A DNA stretch of 64,000 nt from Desulfovibrio sp. 86 (GCF_902702915.1 NZ_LR738849.1:3054001-3118000); one strand, 5' to 3'; shown: positions 42,263-51,230, counted from the stretch's first letter. Numbers and translations are program-made. Notes: a model not told the origin generated them from the sequence alone.

Positions 42263-43882
42263 TAAAAGTGCCTCTGCTGTCCGATCCTTGGAGACGGGCA
42301 GTTCTTCCACCAGCAATCCCTTATCCGTCACGGCCACAGGGCGGACAGCCAGCAAGCCAGAGCGGGGCTGCCTGCCATGCGAAGGGCGCGCGTGTTCATT
42401 CATTGTCTGTGGCGCACGGGGCATAAAGCAGGCCGCGTAGTATTCATTGACGCCCTTGAGGGGCTTTGCAGCTACGCCTTTGGCCCAGTTCAGGGCAGTG
42501 CCCGCAGCATTAGCAGCATTCGAAACATCCGCAGCATTCGAAATATCCGCACCACTCGAAATATCCACAACCTCCACACCATTCGAAACATCCGCAATGT
42601 CCGCAGCCAGCAACATGTGTGGGATCCGCAACTGCGCCTCAAGAAAAGCGCGTTGCTTGTGCGCGACGGCCTGGCGGATTCTGGCGGCGCGTTCAAGCTT
42701 GAGCGCCTGGGGCACCTGCTTGTCAAAGCGCTCGGCAGCAGTGCCCGGGCGGCGTGAATAAGGGAATACATGGGCGTAGGTCAGGGGCAGGCGCTCAATA
42801 AGCGCCAGCAGTTCCTGCACGTCTTCTTCGGTTTCACCGGGAAATCCGGCGATAATATCGGCGCCCAGCCCCATGACGGGCCAATGCGTGCTAAGCGAAG
42901 TTACGGCTTTTTCCAGCATGGCGGCGCTGTAATGCCCGCGTCCCATGCGTTTGAGCACGCTCTGACTGCCGTGCTGCAAAGAAATATGCAGGTGCGGACA
43001 AAGCAGGGCACAGCCGAGCAGGGTGTCCAGTCCGCGTTCATTAAGCTGCCCCGGCTCCAGAGAACTGATGCGAAAACGCGCCTGCCCGGCAAATTCAGGG
43101 GCCAGAGCGGCATCCAGCGCGCGTAAAAGATTCCAGAAGTCCCCCAAATGCTCGCTGCCACGGCCATACTGTCCAAGATTGATGCCGGAAATCATGACTT
43201 CAACGTGTCCGGCTTCAAGCAGCCGTCGGGCCTCTGCAACAATATCTTCAAGCGGGCGGCTGTGGGGGCGACCGCGTGTCAGGGGGACGATGCAGTAGGT
43301 GCAACGGTGGGCACAGCCGTCCTGTACCTTGAGCACGGGACGCGCGCGTTTGAAGGTGGAAATGGCAAATGGAGGAAAGACATCAGGCTGTGCAGGCTGG
43401 CTGGCCATGCCCTCAGTGACGGGGGCAGGGACTGGAATGGCTGCAGCGGGCTTACTGACATAGCCTGTGGAGGAAGTCCCCGCCGGGCGTCCCGCATCCG
43501 GCGTCAGGCTGTGCAGCCCGACAGGGGGAGTAACCCACGGCCCTTGCAGCAGGACGTCTTTATGCTCCTGCGCGATGAGAAGGTCAGGGGCCGCCCATGT
43601 CGCGCCGGGGCGTGGCTTGTACTCCGCGAACAGGCGCGCCGCACAGCCCGTAAGAATGAGGCGGGCCTTCGGGGCTTCGCGCCGCAGACGAAAAACGGCA
43701 TTGCGGGCGTCTCGCTCACCCTTGGACGTGATGGCGCAACTGTTGACGCAGACAACGTCAGCTCCGGCCGGAGAGGAGCACTCCTCGCCACCAAGGTTTT
43801 GCCATGCCTCACGCAGGGCTTGCGTTTCGTACTGATTGACCTTGCAGCCGAACGTGACCAAAAAAAATTTCCAGGTAAGCAT
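42257..43882 (-). CDS. mtaB: tRNA t6A37 methylthiotransferase MtaB, with hexapeptide-repeat insert
   Basis: The start was set at ATG 43882, where FFLVTFGCKVNQYETQALRE, the MtaB N-terminal UPF0004 motif, begins. The 541-residue protein has the three N-domain cysteines and the radical-SAM triad CAHRCTYC. It converts t6A37 to ms2t6A37 in tRNA. It is longer than usual MtaB (about 420-450). It has an insert of about 60 residues after the first cysteine domain and, before the C-terminal part, a low-complexity stretch of ADVSNA-type hexapeptides. It is convergent with the DUF421 gene. Confidence 0.88.
   Translation of the reverse strand: MLTWKFFLVTFGCKVNQYETQALREAWQNLGGEECSSPAGADVVCVNSCAITSKGERDARNAVFRLRREAPKARLILTGCAARLFAEYKPRPGATWAAPDLLIAQEHKDVLLQGPWVTPPVGLHSLTPDAGRPAGTSSTGYVSKPAAAIPVPAPVTEGMASQPAQPDVFPPFAISTFKRARPVLKVQDGCAHRCTYCIVPLTRGRPHSRPLEDIVAEARRLLEAGHVEVMISGINLGQYGRGSEHLGDFWNLLRALDAALAPEFAGQARFRISSLEPGQLNERGLDTLLGCALLCPHLHISLQHGSQSVLKRMGRGHYSAAMLEKAVTSLSTHWPVMGLGADIIAGFPGETEEDVQELLALIERLPLTYAHVFPYSRRPGTAAERFDKQVPQALKLERAARIRQAVAHKQRAFLEAQLRIPHMLLAADIADVSNGVEVVDISSGADISNAADVSNAANAAGTALNWAKGVAAKPLKGVNEYYAACFMPRAPQTMNEHARPSHGRQPRSGLLAVRPVAVTDKGLLVEELPVSKDRTAEALLL
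42514..42606. repeat. 18-bp tandem repeat coding hexapeptides in mtaB
   Basis: About five degenerate 18-bp units built on GCATTCGAAACATCCGCA. On the minus strand they encode ADVSNA/ADISNA-like hexapeptides within MtaB. The period is a multiple of three, so copy-number change would keep the frame. Confidence 0.75.
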
Positions 43883-43941
43883 GGCGCAGATGTACGCAAA
43901 AGCGCTTGCCTTGACAAGCGTGGCGCGAGTAGGTTGTGGGC

Positions 43942-44922
43942 ATGACACGTACCGTAATGCAAACCTTGGTCTTTTTTTTGTGCCTGAGCCTGCCTTTGTT
44001 TGAAGCTTCGCCTGTTGCCGCTGCCGAGGGCCCTGGGAGTCCCGGCCATTATTCCACTGCGCCCGATGACAGTGCCGCCGCAATGCCCGAGGCTGCCGCG
44101 CCTCCGGTTGGCAGTCGCGCACTGTGCGACAGTGGCCCTGCCCCGAAAACAGAAGAGCCGGATGATCTGGAAAGTCTGGACGCGAACGCTCGCCTGGACA
44201 TACAGTGCCTCAAAGCATCGTATCCACAGATTACCGGGCTGGTCGCCGATGACGAAGGCCTTTGGCTGCTGGTGGGGGACAAAGTGCGGGTTCTTTATTC
44301 CCGGCACGGCGCCCCGAAGGATATGACCACCGGGCCGGAAACGGCTGATGGCTGGGTAGTGGACGTGCGCGCCAGCATGGCGGATCCGTACCCCCTTGAC
44401 CCCAATCGCCCGGACACTCCCCTTGGCGTATCGCCGGGCAGAAAGCGCTCGTATGATCTTTTGGCTGCCCTCTATGGAAGCACGCCCGCGCAGGTGGGCA
44501 AACAGCTTGCGCCAGTAAAGTTCATGGGGCAGTCCCTGCGTCTTTCAGCCCCAGCGGGCAAGGCTCTGGCTGCGGCTGATCTTGCGCTGGTTGAAGCTGT
44601 ACGTGAGGACCCACAGTTGAAGGCTTTTCTTAAAATGGATGGCGGCTTTATGTGGCGGCGCATAGCGGGAGAGTCGCGTTTAAGCCCGCATGCGTATGGC
44701 ATCGCAGTGGATTTGAGTTCGCGCATCGCTCCTTACTGGCGTTGGAGCAAGCTGCGCCCGCATCCTCTTCAGTTCAGCTATCCTTCAGCCATTGTCAGCA
44801 GCATGGAGCAGGCAGGATTCATCTGGGGCGGCAAATGGCACGAGTACGACATCATGCATTTTGAGTATCGGCCTGAAATTATTTGCAAGGCCAGGGCCGT
44901 GCGCGACAGGGCGGTTCAATGA
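43942..44922 (+). CDS. Secreted M15-family peptidase (D-Ala-D-Ala carboxypeptidase/endolysin-like)
   Basis: About 326 residues from ATG 43942 (GTG 43936 also possible). The signal peptide is TVMQTLVFFLCLSLPLFEAS, with cleavage near VAAA. Zinc ligands of M15C peptidases are visible near the C-terminus: SPHAYGIAVDL (H and D) and EYDIMHFEYRPE (H). It should cut peptidoglycan cross-links or stem peptides outside the cytoplasm. It is divergent from mtaB with only 59 bp between start codons. Confidence 0.8.
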   Translation: MTRTVMQTLVFFLCLSLPLFEASPVAAAEGPGSPGHYSTAPDDSAAAMPEAAAPPVGSRALCDSGPAPKTEEPDDLESLDANARLDIQCLKASYPQITGLVADDEGLWLLVGDKVRVLYSRHGAPKDMTTGPETADGWVVDVRASMADPYPLDPNRPDTPLGVSPGRKRSYDLLAALYGSTPAQVGKQLAPVKFMGQSLRLSAPAGKALAAADLALVEAVREDPQLKAFLKMDGGFMWRRIAGESRLSPHAYGIAVDLSSRIAPYWRWSKLRPHPLQFSYPSAIVSSMEQAGFIWGGKWHEYDIMHFEYRPEIICKARAVRDRAVQ

Positions 44923-44975
44923 AGTAGTTTTGCCGATGCGCGAGCACGGCGCGCATGTCTTGCAGACGCATATGC

Positions 44976-45032
44976 AACCCCCGGCATGCTGTTGTCCTTC
45001 TATCGACTGGGAGGGGCAGCATGCCGGGGGTT
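44976..45032. terminator. Long inverted repeat between convergent genes
   Basis: A perfect 16-bp stem: AACCCCCGGCATGCTG at 44976-44991 and CAGCATGCCGGGGGTT at 45017-45032, with a 25-base loop. It lies between the M15 peptidase and usp genes and probably terminates both. Confidence 0.75.
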
Positions 45033-45080
45033 TGGCTTTGGGCACGGCCACAACGTTAAGCAATGGGACGTGCCGGTATA

Positions 45081-45533
45081 TCAAATGTCTGCCGGTACCA
45101 GCAGTATCCGGCAGGGGGCACGGTCGCAGAGCGCGGCAATATTGCCTCGAATCCGCTCAAGCCCACGTTGCAGGGGGTTGGAGGCCACAAGAAGGTCATA
45201 GCCTTTTTCCATTTCGTGCCGGGCCTCGTCCACCACATTGCCGGCCTTGACGATGCACTGGATTTCCATCTCTTCGCCAGCGAGGCTTCTTAAGCGGTAA
45301 AAGGCTTCTACCGAGCTTCTTTCTTCTTCCTGCTGCACATAGTCGATGAAATCGGCCCGCGAGCCACTGCCAGAAAGCCAATCATGCCCGACATAGTCGT
45401 TCCAGGTCGCGTCCAGCACAAAAAGGGCGGTCAACCGGGCGGAACTTGCCTGGGCAATACGCACGGCTTCAACTGCGGCGGGGCTGTCCTCATCAAGAAG
45501 CAGCAAGATGTTTTGAGGGGTTGCTGTCAGCAT
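45081..45533 (-). CDS. Universal stress protein (UspA-like)
   Basis: A 150-residue UspA-fold protein: NILLLLDEDSPAAVEAVRIA at the start and GYDLLVASNPLQRGLERI...GNIAALCDRAPCRILLV at the end. The ATP-binding GxxGxxxxxxGS(V) motif is imperfect (NPLQRGLERIRGNIAAL), so nucleotide binding is uncertain. The start codon overlaps the stop of the lipoyl-like gene by one base, which makes it the third gene of the YeiH operon. Confidence 0.8.
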   Translation of the reverse strand: MLTATPQNILLLLDEDSPAAVEAVRIAQASSARLTALFVLDATWNDYVGHDWLSGSGSRADFIDYVQQEEERSSVEAFYRLRSLAGEEMEIQCIVKAGNVVDEARHEMEKGYDLLVASNPLQRGLERIRGNIAALCDRAPCRILLVPADI

Positions 45534-45928
45534 TAAGGTAACGTGCCTTTTTCATGATCCAGTATGATGATGGTATCTTTACCTTTTTTTACCACTGAGC
45601 CAGGCTTGCCTGGCACTTCAAGCACCTTGCCATTGGCTTTTATACTCACGTCGCGGGTGACCACCTTTTCTTCCATTACGTTGTCTTTCCACTTTTTTTC
45701 AACAACTTCGAGGGTGTATATGGTGTCTCCCTTTTTGACCTGTGCGCCTTTTTCCACCGCGACGGAAATGAGTTTTCCATCCTGACTGGCTTTCACTTTC
45801 ACCGTGGGCACAATAAAGGCCATGTAGCCAAGGACGAAAAGTACTACAAGCCCGGCGAAAATGATGGAAGCGACATCTTCATGCCGGTCATTTTTAAAGA
45901 CTGTCATTTTCTGCTTTTCGTTACTCAT
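45533..45928 (-). CDS. Membrane-anchored lipoyl/biotinyl-like domain protein
   Basis: A 131-residue protein. One membrane helix (about residues 20-41, IIFAGLVVLFVLGYMAFIV) precedes a single-hybrid, barrel-sandwich domain: DGKLISVAVEKGAQVKKGDTI, then GKVLEVPGKPGSVVKKG. No MKM or equivalent modified lysine was seen, so it is probably an unmodified HlyD-like hybrid domain. It is sandwiched between YeiH and Usp genes (15 bp and -1 bp), which suggests an accessory of the transporter. Confidence 0.7.
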   Translation of the reverse strand: MSNEKQKMTVFKNDRHEDVASIIFAGLVVLFVLGYMAFIVPTVKVKASQDGKLISVAVEKGAQVKKGDTIYTLEVVEKKWKDNVMEEKVVTRDVSIKANGKVLEVPGKPGSVVKKGKDTIIILDHEKGTLP

Positions 45929-45943
45929 TGTATGTTCCTTTGA

Positions 45944-47053
45944 CTAGAATGCGCCGGTTTTGGGCATGAACAACAAAATAACGACAAGTGCCAACACATA
46001 TTTTGCCATACCCGCTGTCAGGCCAAGGCGCAAAGGCTTGCCGCCAGCGGCCTTGATTTCGCGAAAGTCGATGTACGCCCCCTGTCCCACCAGGCCGATA
46101 CCGAAGATCCACTGCATGCAGTCACGCAGAAAATGCAGCGTCTCAGATCCTTCGGCGCCGAGCATTCCCAAAGAAGACAGGGCAGTCATGCCGAAAAAAC
46201 CCAGAACGAAGATGGGGAACTTGGAGACAAGGATTTCTTTGAGGCTGATATGTTCGGCCTCGCCTTCGCCCTTCCAGTACCAGACGGTGATGGCAAATAC
46301 CACGAAGGGAATGCTGATGACGCGCACCACGTTCCACACTTCGCCGTAGGCAACGGCTGTTCCCGGAGCGATCACGGGGTTGAAGGCAAGGCATGTGGCA
46401 AGCACCTGGCCTGAATTCAGAATGCCTGTACCCACCCACGCGCCGTATTGCAGGTCTGACAGGTTAAGAGCTTTGCCGATAAAGGGGCTGATGAACATGG
46501 TCACAATGCCGAAACCGAGGATGGTGGCTATGGCAAGCGCCAGATCGACCGGCCGTGCGCGCACGCCCGGTGCTGCCGCCACAGCGGCGGAAACGCCGCA
46601 CACGCCGCAGGCCGCTGCCATAACCGCCGCCACAGAGCGGTCGACTTTCCATAATTTGCTCAGAAACATGATGAGAAAGACGGTGCCAAACACAAAGGCC
46701 ATGATCAGCAGCGCGGCGCTGACGCCGAGCTTGAGAAGGCTTTGAAGGGTATACAGGGAACCCAACATGATAACGCCTGTTTTGATGAACAGACGAGTTG
46801 TGCGAAAGCCAGCATCAGCCCAGGCAGGAATTTGGCCTCCAAAAAGCACGTTGCGAAACAGCATGCCTGCAATGATGGAAAGCAGGATATAGTTAAGGCT
46901 CAACACCTGAACGGGCCAGCCCTTAATGCCAAAAAGCGTTATGCCACCCAGCCAGGGAACCACATACATACGCAGTACAGCCAATGTGCCGACCATCAAT
47001 GCAAGGCCGGGGATAATGGCTATGATTTTACCCAGCAGTCCTCTGTCTTCCAT
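45944..47053 (-). CDS. YeiH-family (UPF0324) putative sulfate exporter
   Basis: A 369-residue protein with 10-11 hydrophobic segments. Family signatures include SIIAGMLFRN, TGVIMLGSLYTLQSLLKLG, AAACGVCGVSAAVAAAPGVRA and GTGILNSGQVLATCLAF. UPF0324 is annotated as a sulfate or sulfonate-related exporter family on weak evidence. A sulfate reducer would plausibly use one for sulfur-oxyanion balance, but nothing here fixes the substrate. GGAGGAAG precedes the ATG. It is the first gene of the YeiH-lipoyl-Usp operon. Confidence 0.85.
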   Translation of the reverse strand: MEDRGLLGKIIAIIPGLALMVGTLAVLRMYVVPWLGGITLFGIKGWPVQVLSLNYILLSIIAGMLFRNVLFGGQIPAWADAGFRTTRLFIKTGVIMLGSLYTLQSLLKLGVSAALLIMAFVFGTVFLIMFLSKLWKVDRSVAAVMAAACGVCGVSAAVAAAPGVRARPVDLALAIATILGFGIVTMFISPFIGKALNLSDLQYGAWVGTGILNSGQVLATCLAFNPVIAPGTAVAYGEVWNVVRVISIPFVVFAITVWYWKGEGEAEHISLKEILVSKFPIFVLGFFGMTALSSLGMLGAEGSETLHFLRDCMQWIFGIGLVGQGAYIDFREIKAAGGKPLRLGLTAGMAKYVLALVVILLFMPKTGAF

Positions 47054-48193
47054 TGTCTTCCTCCGACATTGTGTAGTGTTAGGGGATAAACATTTTTTTC
47101 ACAAATTCTTATGGGTTAGAGGTTTGGTTTTTTAGAATGGGTAGCATGAGAAAACTGATTGCGCAAGTATCTTTGTACTCTTTGTGTGAGTACTCAAGAT
47201 AATTTATACGCGTAAATAATAGATAGCATCGTATAGATTATTTTATTTATAAACTTCAATAATTCTATATTCTATCACATGATCTTGTATTTTGGCGGAT
47301 TGCTTGGAGTCCGAGCCAAGGACTAACTGTGCATAATCACCTGAATGTTGGTCCTGAATAATTTCAACGCGGAATATCCGGGTGGCTAGTTCGGAGTCGT
47401 TTGTGTTTGTGAATAACTGATTATATTTATGGTTATTATCTGCGATCCTGGAGAAAATTTTTCATCTTTGAAAAGATATGATCTCCAAAAGGATTCACTC
47501 ACAAGGAGCGCACGTAGCCCCGGGTGGCTGTCGGCCAATGAGTTGTGAAATAATAGGCATAATGCTGATACTGTGGTAATGAGGCGAACACATCTGTCAG
47601 CCAGATGGTTTGGATCCGAGGTTTATTTGCGTGCAGTTAGGAAGTGCCTTTGGCCGGACAGTTTCTTTACGATGCGCACATTTTTGAGAGTTGCATCGCG
47701 GAGACTTCAGGCGGCGGGCATCTATTTTATGGAAGTAGAGCAGACCAGCCATTAGAGCATTTTCGCATTGAGAATATCCATTCTCAATGCTACCAAGACG
47801 CTCGCTCCGGCGCGTAACCACGCAAATATACAGCGTGCTGTCTTTATCCGTAGCGATGCCGTCCTGTCCCATAAAACGTTTCCGTCAACGGTTCAGGCAA
47901 GCCCTGCGGGCAACTGCTGAAGATGCGCTTACGCCTCCGCAGCAGGCGTCTGCCCCCGCATCCGCCAGAGCCATTTCAAAGTGAAATTGCTCTAATGGTG
48001 TGTTGGGCGGTGGATTGCACCGAGGGCTGTGTTCGTTTTTTTTGCCGCGCTGAACGGGATTTTCATCATCTGGCGGGCCATGCCGGAAGGGCAGACGGAG
48101 GTATACTTATCCATACAGTAGGCAAGAAAAATTAGCTTTTTAAAATTCTTGCTTGACAGTCGAACGACCATCACATATACACACTCTTCGTGT
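47054..48193. other. Intergenic region before the tRNA genes
   Basis: About 1.1 kb. The left 400 bp is very AT-rich (promoter side of the YeiH operon). No gene was recognised in 47450-47750. A class B dispersed repeat occupies 47753-47994. The stretch 48100-48190 should hold the tRNA promoter: TTGACA at 48153-48158 is a good -35, and TATACA lies about 17 bp later. Confidence 0.55.
47753..47994. repeat. Dispersed intergenic repeat, class B (copy with central insert)
   Basis: TAGAGCATTTTCGCATTGAGA...GTGAAATTGCTCTA. It matches 9533-9681 in both flanks, including GACGCTCGCTCCGGCGCGTAAC and GCGCTTACGCCTCC, but holds about 90 extra bases between them (roughly 47820-47925). Confidence 0.8.
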
Positions 48194-48268
48194 TGGGCTG
48201 TCGTTCAATTGGCAGGACGACGGATTCTGACTCCGTTAATCAAGGTTCGAGTCCTTGCAGCCCAGCCA
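48194..48268 (+). tRNA. tRNA-Gln (anticodon CTG)
   Basis: The acceptor stem TGGGCTG pairs with CAGCCCA (48258-48264). The anticodon loop TTCTGAC has CTG at 48227-48229, the T-loop is GGTTCGAGTCC, and CCA is encoded at 48266-48268. The cloverleaf folds without mismatches by eye. Confidence 0.93.
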
Positions 48269-48279
48269 ACACACAGTGC

Positions 48280-48356
48280 GTCCCCATCGTCTAGCCGGCC
48301 CAGGACAACGGCCTTTCACGCCGTCGACAGGGGTTCAAATCCCCTTGGGGACGCCA
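48280..48356 (+). tRNA. tRNA-Glu (anticodon TTC)
   Basis: The acceptor stem GTCCCCA pairs with TGGGGAC (48346-48352). The anticodon stem is ACGGC/GCCGT with TTC at 48315-48317, the T-loop GGGTTCAAATCCC, and CCA is encoded. It lies 11 bp after tRNA-Gln. Its 3' end is followed by the integrase gene and is the likely attachment site of the element to the right. Confidence 0.93.
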
Positions 48357-48538
48357 AAACTTTTATCACAGAGGTTCGAGGAAGTTTTTTAAGTCGCTGT
48401 AATAGCAATACTTTGAAGCCAAAAATGTGTGAGTAGGTCCGCATTTATCCGCTTCAGTCCAGCGCCGATGTGAGTTGAAATGTGAGTAGGAATTTGCTAC
48501 AAAGCAAATACCTACTCACGTTTTTTTTGGAGCTTCAC
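48357..48538. promoter_or_regulatory. Left element end: probable attL and integrase control region
   Basis: It begins at the 3' end of tRNA-Glu. The direct repeats GTGAGTAGG (in 48428-48436 and 48482-48490) and the inverted CCTACTCAC (48511-48519) look like arm-type integrase sites. The last two form a stem, with inner ATTTGC/GCAAAT, followed by eight T (48521-48528). This makes an intrinsic terminator just before the integrase, perhaps shielding it from tRNA readthrough. Confidence 0.55.
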
Positions 48539-49873
48539 ATGGGAAAACTCACTGTCAAATTCGTTGAGGGAGTAAAGGCTACCGACAAAAAAGCAGCCTA
48601 CGGCGACGGCGAAGCCCTGGAGCTTCACGTCGAACCGTCCGTAAGGAAGGGTTGCACGAAAAAATGGATTGCCCGCTTCCGTTGGGAAGGCAAGGCCAAC
48701 AATAAAACGCTCGGCGCTTTTCCCGATACCTCTCTGGCGGAAGCAAGGCAATTAAACGCCGCCTTCCGCGCCCATCTCGACCAGGGGCTTCACCCCGCCC
48801 TCTTTGTTCCGCCTCAAATGGCGCGAAAAGCCAAAGCTCAAAAAAGAAACCCCGATACCCCCGCGCCACCCGATTCGCCGCAACACTGGACAGTAAAGCA
48901 GTATGTCGAAAAGTGGCTCAAAAGCGACCCCAACTGGTCAAAAAATACCATCAAGACCAAGAGCGACAGGGCGCAGAAATATATTGTCAAACCTTACGGC
49001 CACATGAAACTTAGGGATATAACCCATGCCGTGATCGAAGACTGCATACGCTTGCTCACCGAATCGGAAAAACATGCCCAGGCGAAAAAAGTTGCGGGTG
49101 TCTGGAAGCAGCTCTACGAATACGCGGAGCTGCACGACAAAAGCCTCCCGAATGTCGCGCAAAATTTGGGCAGATACCGCAAGAAGCGGGTAAAGGCCAA
49201 GCACCACGCCACCCTTGTGGAACCAGCGGCCATCGGTGATTTTGTTGTGCGCCTGGAAGATTACAAGCCCAAGTACAAGGGAACGAAAGCCCTTCCGTAC
49301 ACCATCCACGGCTTATGGCTGGTTTTATACACTATGAAGCGGCCTCACGAAGTCTGCGAGGGCAAATGGACCGAGATTGACTTTGAGCAGAAACTTTGGC
49401 GAAAAGATGCGGAAAACACCAAAACCGGCCTTGAAAACGATGAATGTCCATTGAGTGAACAGGCGTTGAAGGTTTTGACCGAGCTTCACAAAATCACCGG
49501 CGACTTTGAATATATGTTTCCCGGCGGAGCGGGCAACCTCCATATAGTTCCTGAAACGCTACGCAAGCTGATTCTTGAAGGTTTGGGCTACTCCGTGGGC
49601 GAACTGACCACACACGGGCTTAGAGGCATGTTCTCAACGACCGGCAACGAGCTTGGTTACAATTTTGAGGCCGTTGAAAAGCAGCTTTCCCATAATATCG
49701 GCAATGAAGTGTCACAAGCCTATAACCACGCCAAGTATCTTAGAATGAGAAGGCAAGTGGTACAAAAATACGCAGACTGGCTGCATGTTCAGGCAAACAA
49801 GGCCCGGAAAAGAAAAAAGCAAGTATCCAGTGAGCATGACAGCACTGAACAAGTGGATTGCATAGCCGTTTGA
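48539..49873 (+). CDS. int: Tyrosine-recombinase integrase, P4/DUF4102 type
   Basis: The start at ATG 48539 has TTGGAG upstream. The 444-residue protein has the N-terminal DUF4102 arm-binding domain (GDGEALELHVEP...KWIARFRWEGKANNKTLGAF). The catalytic domain holds R (TMKRPHEVCEGKW), H-x-x-R (THGLRGMF), H (LSHN) and the tyrosine of QAYNHAKYLRMR. Such integrases insert islands at the 3' ends of tRNA genes. The tRNA-Glu 183 bp upstream fits exactly. It marks the left end of the integrative element. Confidence 0.93.
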   Translation: MGKLTVKFVEGVKATDKKAAYGDGEALELHVEPSVRKGCTKKWIARFRWEGKANNKTLGAFPDTSLAEARQLNAAFRAHLDQGLHPALFVPPQMARKAKAQKRNPDTPAPPDSPQHWTVKQYVEKWLKSDPNWSKNTIKTKSDRAQKYIVKPYGHMKLRDITHAVIEDCIRLLTESEKHAQAKKVAGVWKQLYEYAELHDKSLPNVAQNLGRYRKKRVKAKHHATLVEPAAIGDFVVRLEDYKPKYKGTKALPYTIHGLWLVLYTMKRPHEVCEGKWTEIDFEQKLWRKDAENTKTGLENDECPLSEQALKVLTELHKITGDFEYMFPGGAGNLHIVPETLRKLILEGLGYSVGELTTHGLRGMFSTTGNELGYNFEAVEKQLSHNIGNEVSQAYNHAKYLRMRRQVVQKYADWLHVQANKARKRKKQVSSEHDSTEQVDCIAV

Positions 49874-49900
49874 CGGCAGAACAGTGATACAGGAGGAAAT

Positions 49901-50092
49901 ATGTTTGAATACCAACTTGATACAATAGAATATGATTCTGCCGAAACAAACGAACTCACCGTTTCCATTGGGGAAATACCGGAAAATGCTCAAATCACCG
50001 TCAAAGATACCGGCTGGAGCGAAGAAGAAAAAGAGCATATGAAACAATTCGGCTACGATGGCCTTGATATGGTCAGGGCGTGGTATAGCTAA
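49901..50092 (+). CDS. Small acidic protein, unknown
   Basis: 63 residues, with GGAGG in good position before the ATG, 28 bp after the integrase gene. The sequence is acidic and soluble, with no motif recognised. Because of its place it could be a small island regulator or accessory, but nothing in the sequence shows this. Confidence 0.55.
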   Translation: MFEYQLDTIEYDSAETNELTVSIGEIPENAQITVKDTGWSEEEKEHMKQFGYDGLDMVRAWYS

Positions 50093-50106
50093 TCGAGCAA
50101 ACACAA

Positions 50107-50158
50107 GCTGACCCACCAGGGCGGCACGGATTTTTGCAGCGCGGCACTTCTTTGGGGT
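50107..50158. repeat. 52-bp direct repeat, copy 1 (with hairpin)
   Basis: 49 of 52 bases equal 59961-60012. This copy contains a perfect hairpin GCGGCAC-N9-GTGCCGC at 50141-50163. The minus strand can be read as PKKCRAAKIRAALV in both copies. It flanks, with the second copy, a block of about 9.8 kb that includes the replication/mobilization and potassium-transport genes. Confidence 0.75.
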
Positions 50159-50228
50159 GCCGCTCACAAAAACCGCGCCGCCCTTCTGCTTATTGCCCAT
50201 CTGTGGCCTTTGTTGTACTGATAAATCC

Positions 50229-51230
50229 ATGTTTGAGCCGCAAAAAATACCTTTGTTCAGAGTCAAACAGGCATACGGCCTGGGCGAATATGAACCTCAA
50301 GAACTCCTGGACTACCTATCCCCTGATGGCGTCTTTCCCTATGAACTGTGGCAAAAGGCGTATTCCTCTTATTGGAAATATCCCGCCGCTGAATGCTCCC
50401 GGCTTTACAAGGTAGAGAATCCGCCTTTCCCTGAAACCCACCAGATACCGGAAAAATACTTCCCAACAGAAACATATGCAAAATGGATAGTCGATTTTTT
50501 CTATGAAATGGCACGGCGCATATCTTTCAAGGATTTAGAAAGTGGTTTCGATTACATAGTCGAGACAACGTATGACAGTAAATCCGCTGTAAATGATTCT
50601 GACAGAACATTTCTCTTTTATCATCTTGAGTTGGTGGAGAAAAATATTGCCAGCATCACCAGGGTAGAAGGGGTGAAAAACATTGACCTGAAACTTTCTG
50701 CTCCCCATGTTCTGTTAAATATATTCCCCGATACGGTTGCCGTGAATAATCTATCGGCCATTCACTACTGGTCTGTTATTCGGGGCTTCCCTTTCGTCAA
50801 GGAAGTAAAAGGCATCACGGAAAAGATGGTCGAGTTTGTTATCAAAAGGGCTGCACAAAAAATGCCGCCAGTTCCCGAACCCGAACAATCAGATATAATT
50901 ACCGAAACGCATATTCCGTCGTCCGTTGGGGAGGAAGCGCCCCCGAATACCCTGCCCGAAGTTGCGGAGCATGGACAAAAAGAGGGTATGATTCTCATTC
51001 CCCGCTCTTTATGGGAAGGAAAGACAGGGCAACAAGTCTGTAACGATATGCGGATTGCCGGGTATAAGGAAGATGCTCCAATCGCCTATGCTCTCCACTA
51101 TTGGGTGGGCATCAAAAGCATAACAGAAATCGGAACTATTTTGCGCGGAGAAGGCATTACAGACAGCGCCAGAGCTAAACACGCCCGGAAGCATTTGGAA
51201 CTGGCAGAAGGACGCTACTACACAGAATAA
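50229..51230 (+). CDS. Hypothetical element protein
   Basis: 333 residues from ATG 50229; the frame is open from 50157, which would run into the direct repeat. The N-terminal 200 residues look folded and acidic (LGEYEPQELLDYLSPDG; FYEMARRISFKDLESGFDYI). A linker rich in P/E (about residues 215-255) leads to a C-terminal alpha-helical domain that may bind DNA (IPRSLWEGKTGQQVCNDMRI...ARAKHARKHLEL). It was not recognised as a known family. Its position suggests an island-specific regulator. Confidence 0.55.
   Translation: MFEPQKIPLFRVKQAYGLGEYEPQELLDYLSPDGVFPYELWQKAYSSYWKYPAAECSRLYKVENPPFPETHQIPEKYFPTETYAKWIVDFFYEMARRISFKDLESGFDYIVETTYDSKSAVNDSDRTFLFYHLELVEKNIASITRVEGVKNIDLKLSAPHVLLNIFPDTVAVNNLSAIHYWSVIRGFPFVKEVKGITEKMVEFVIKRAAQKMPPVPEPEQSDIITETHIPSSVGEEAPPNTLPEVAEHGQKEGMILIPRSLWEGKTGQQVCNDMRIAGYKEDAPIAYALHYWVGIKSITEIGTILRGEGITDSARAKHARKHLELAEGRYYTE

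Noticed and set aside
42514-42606. 18-bp tandem repeat as a CRISPR array
   Set aside because: There are no spacers. Units abut and encode part of MtaB.
49712-50266. Minus-strand frame of 184 codons over the integrase end and first direct repeat
   Set aside because: Mostly antisense to int and the small acidic gene. Only the PKKCRAAKIRAALV part is shared with the second repeat copy, and that is reported as the repeat.
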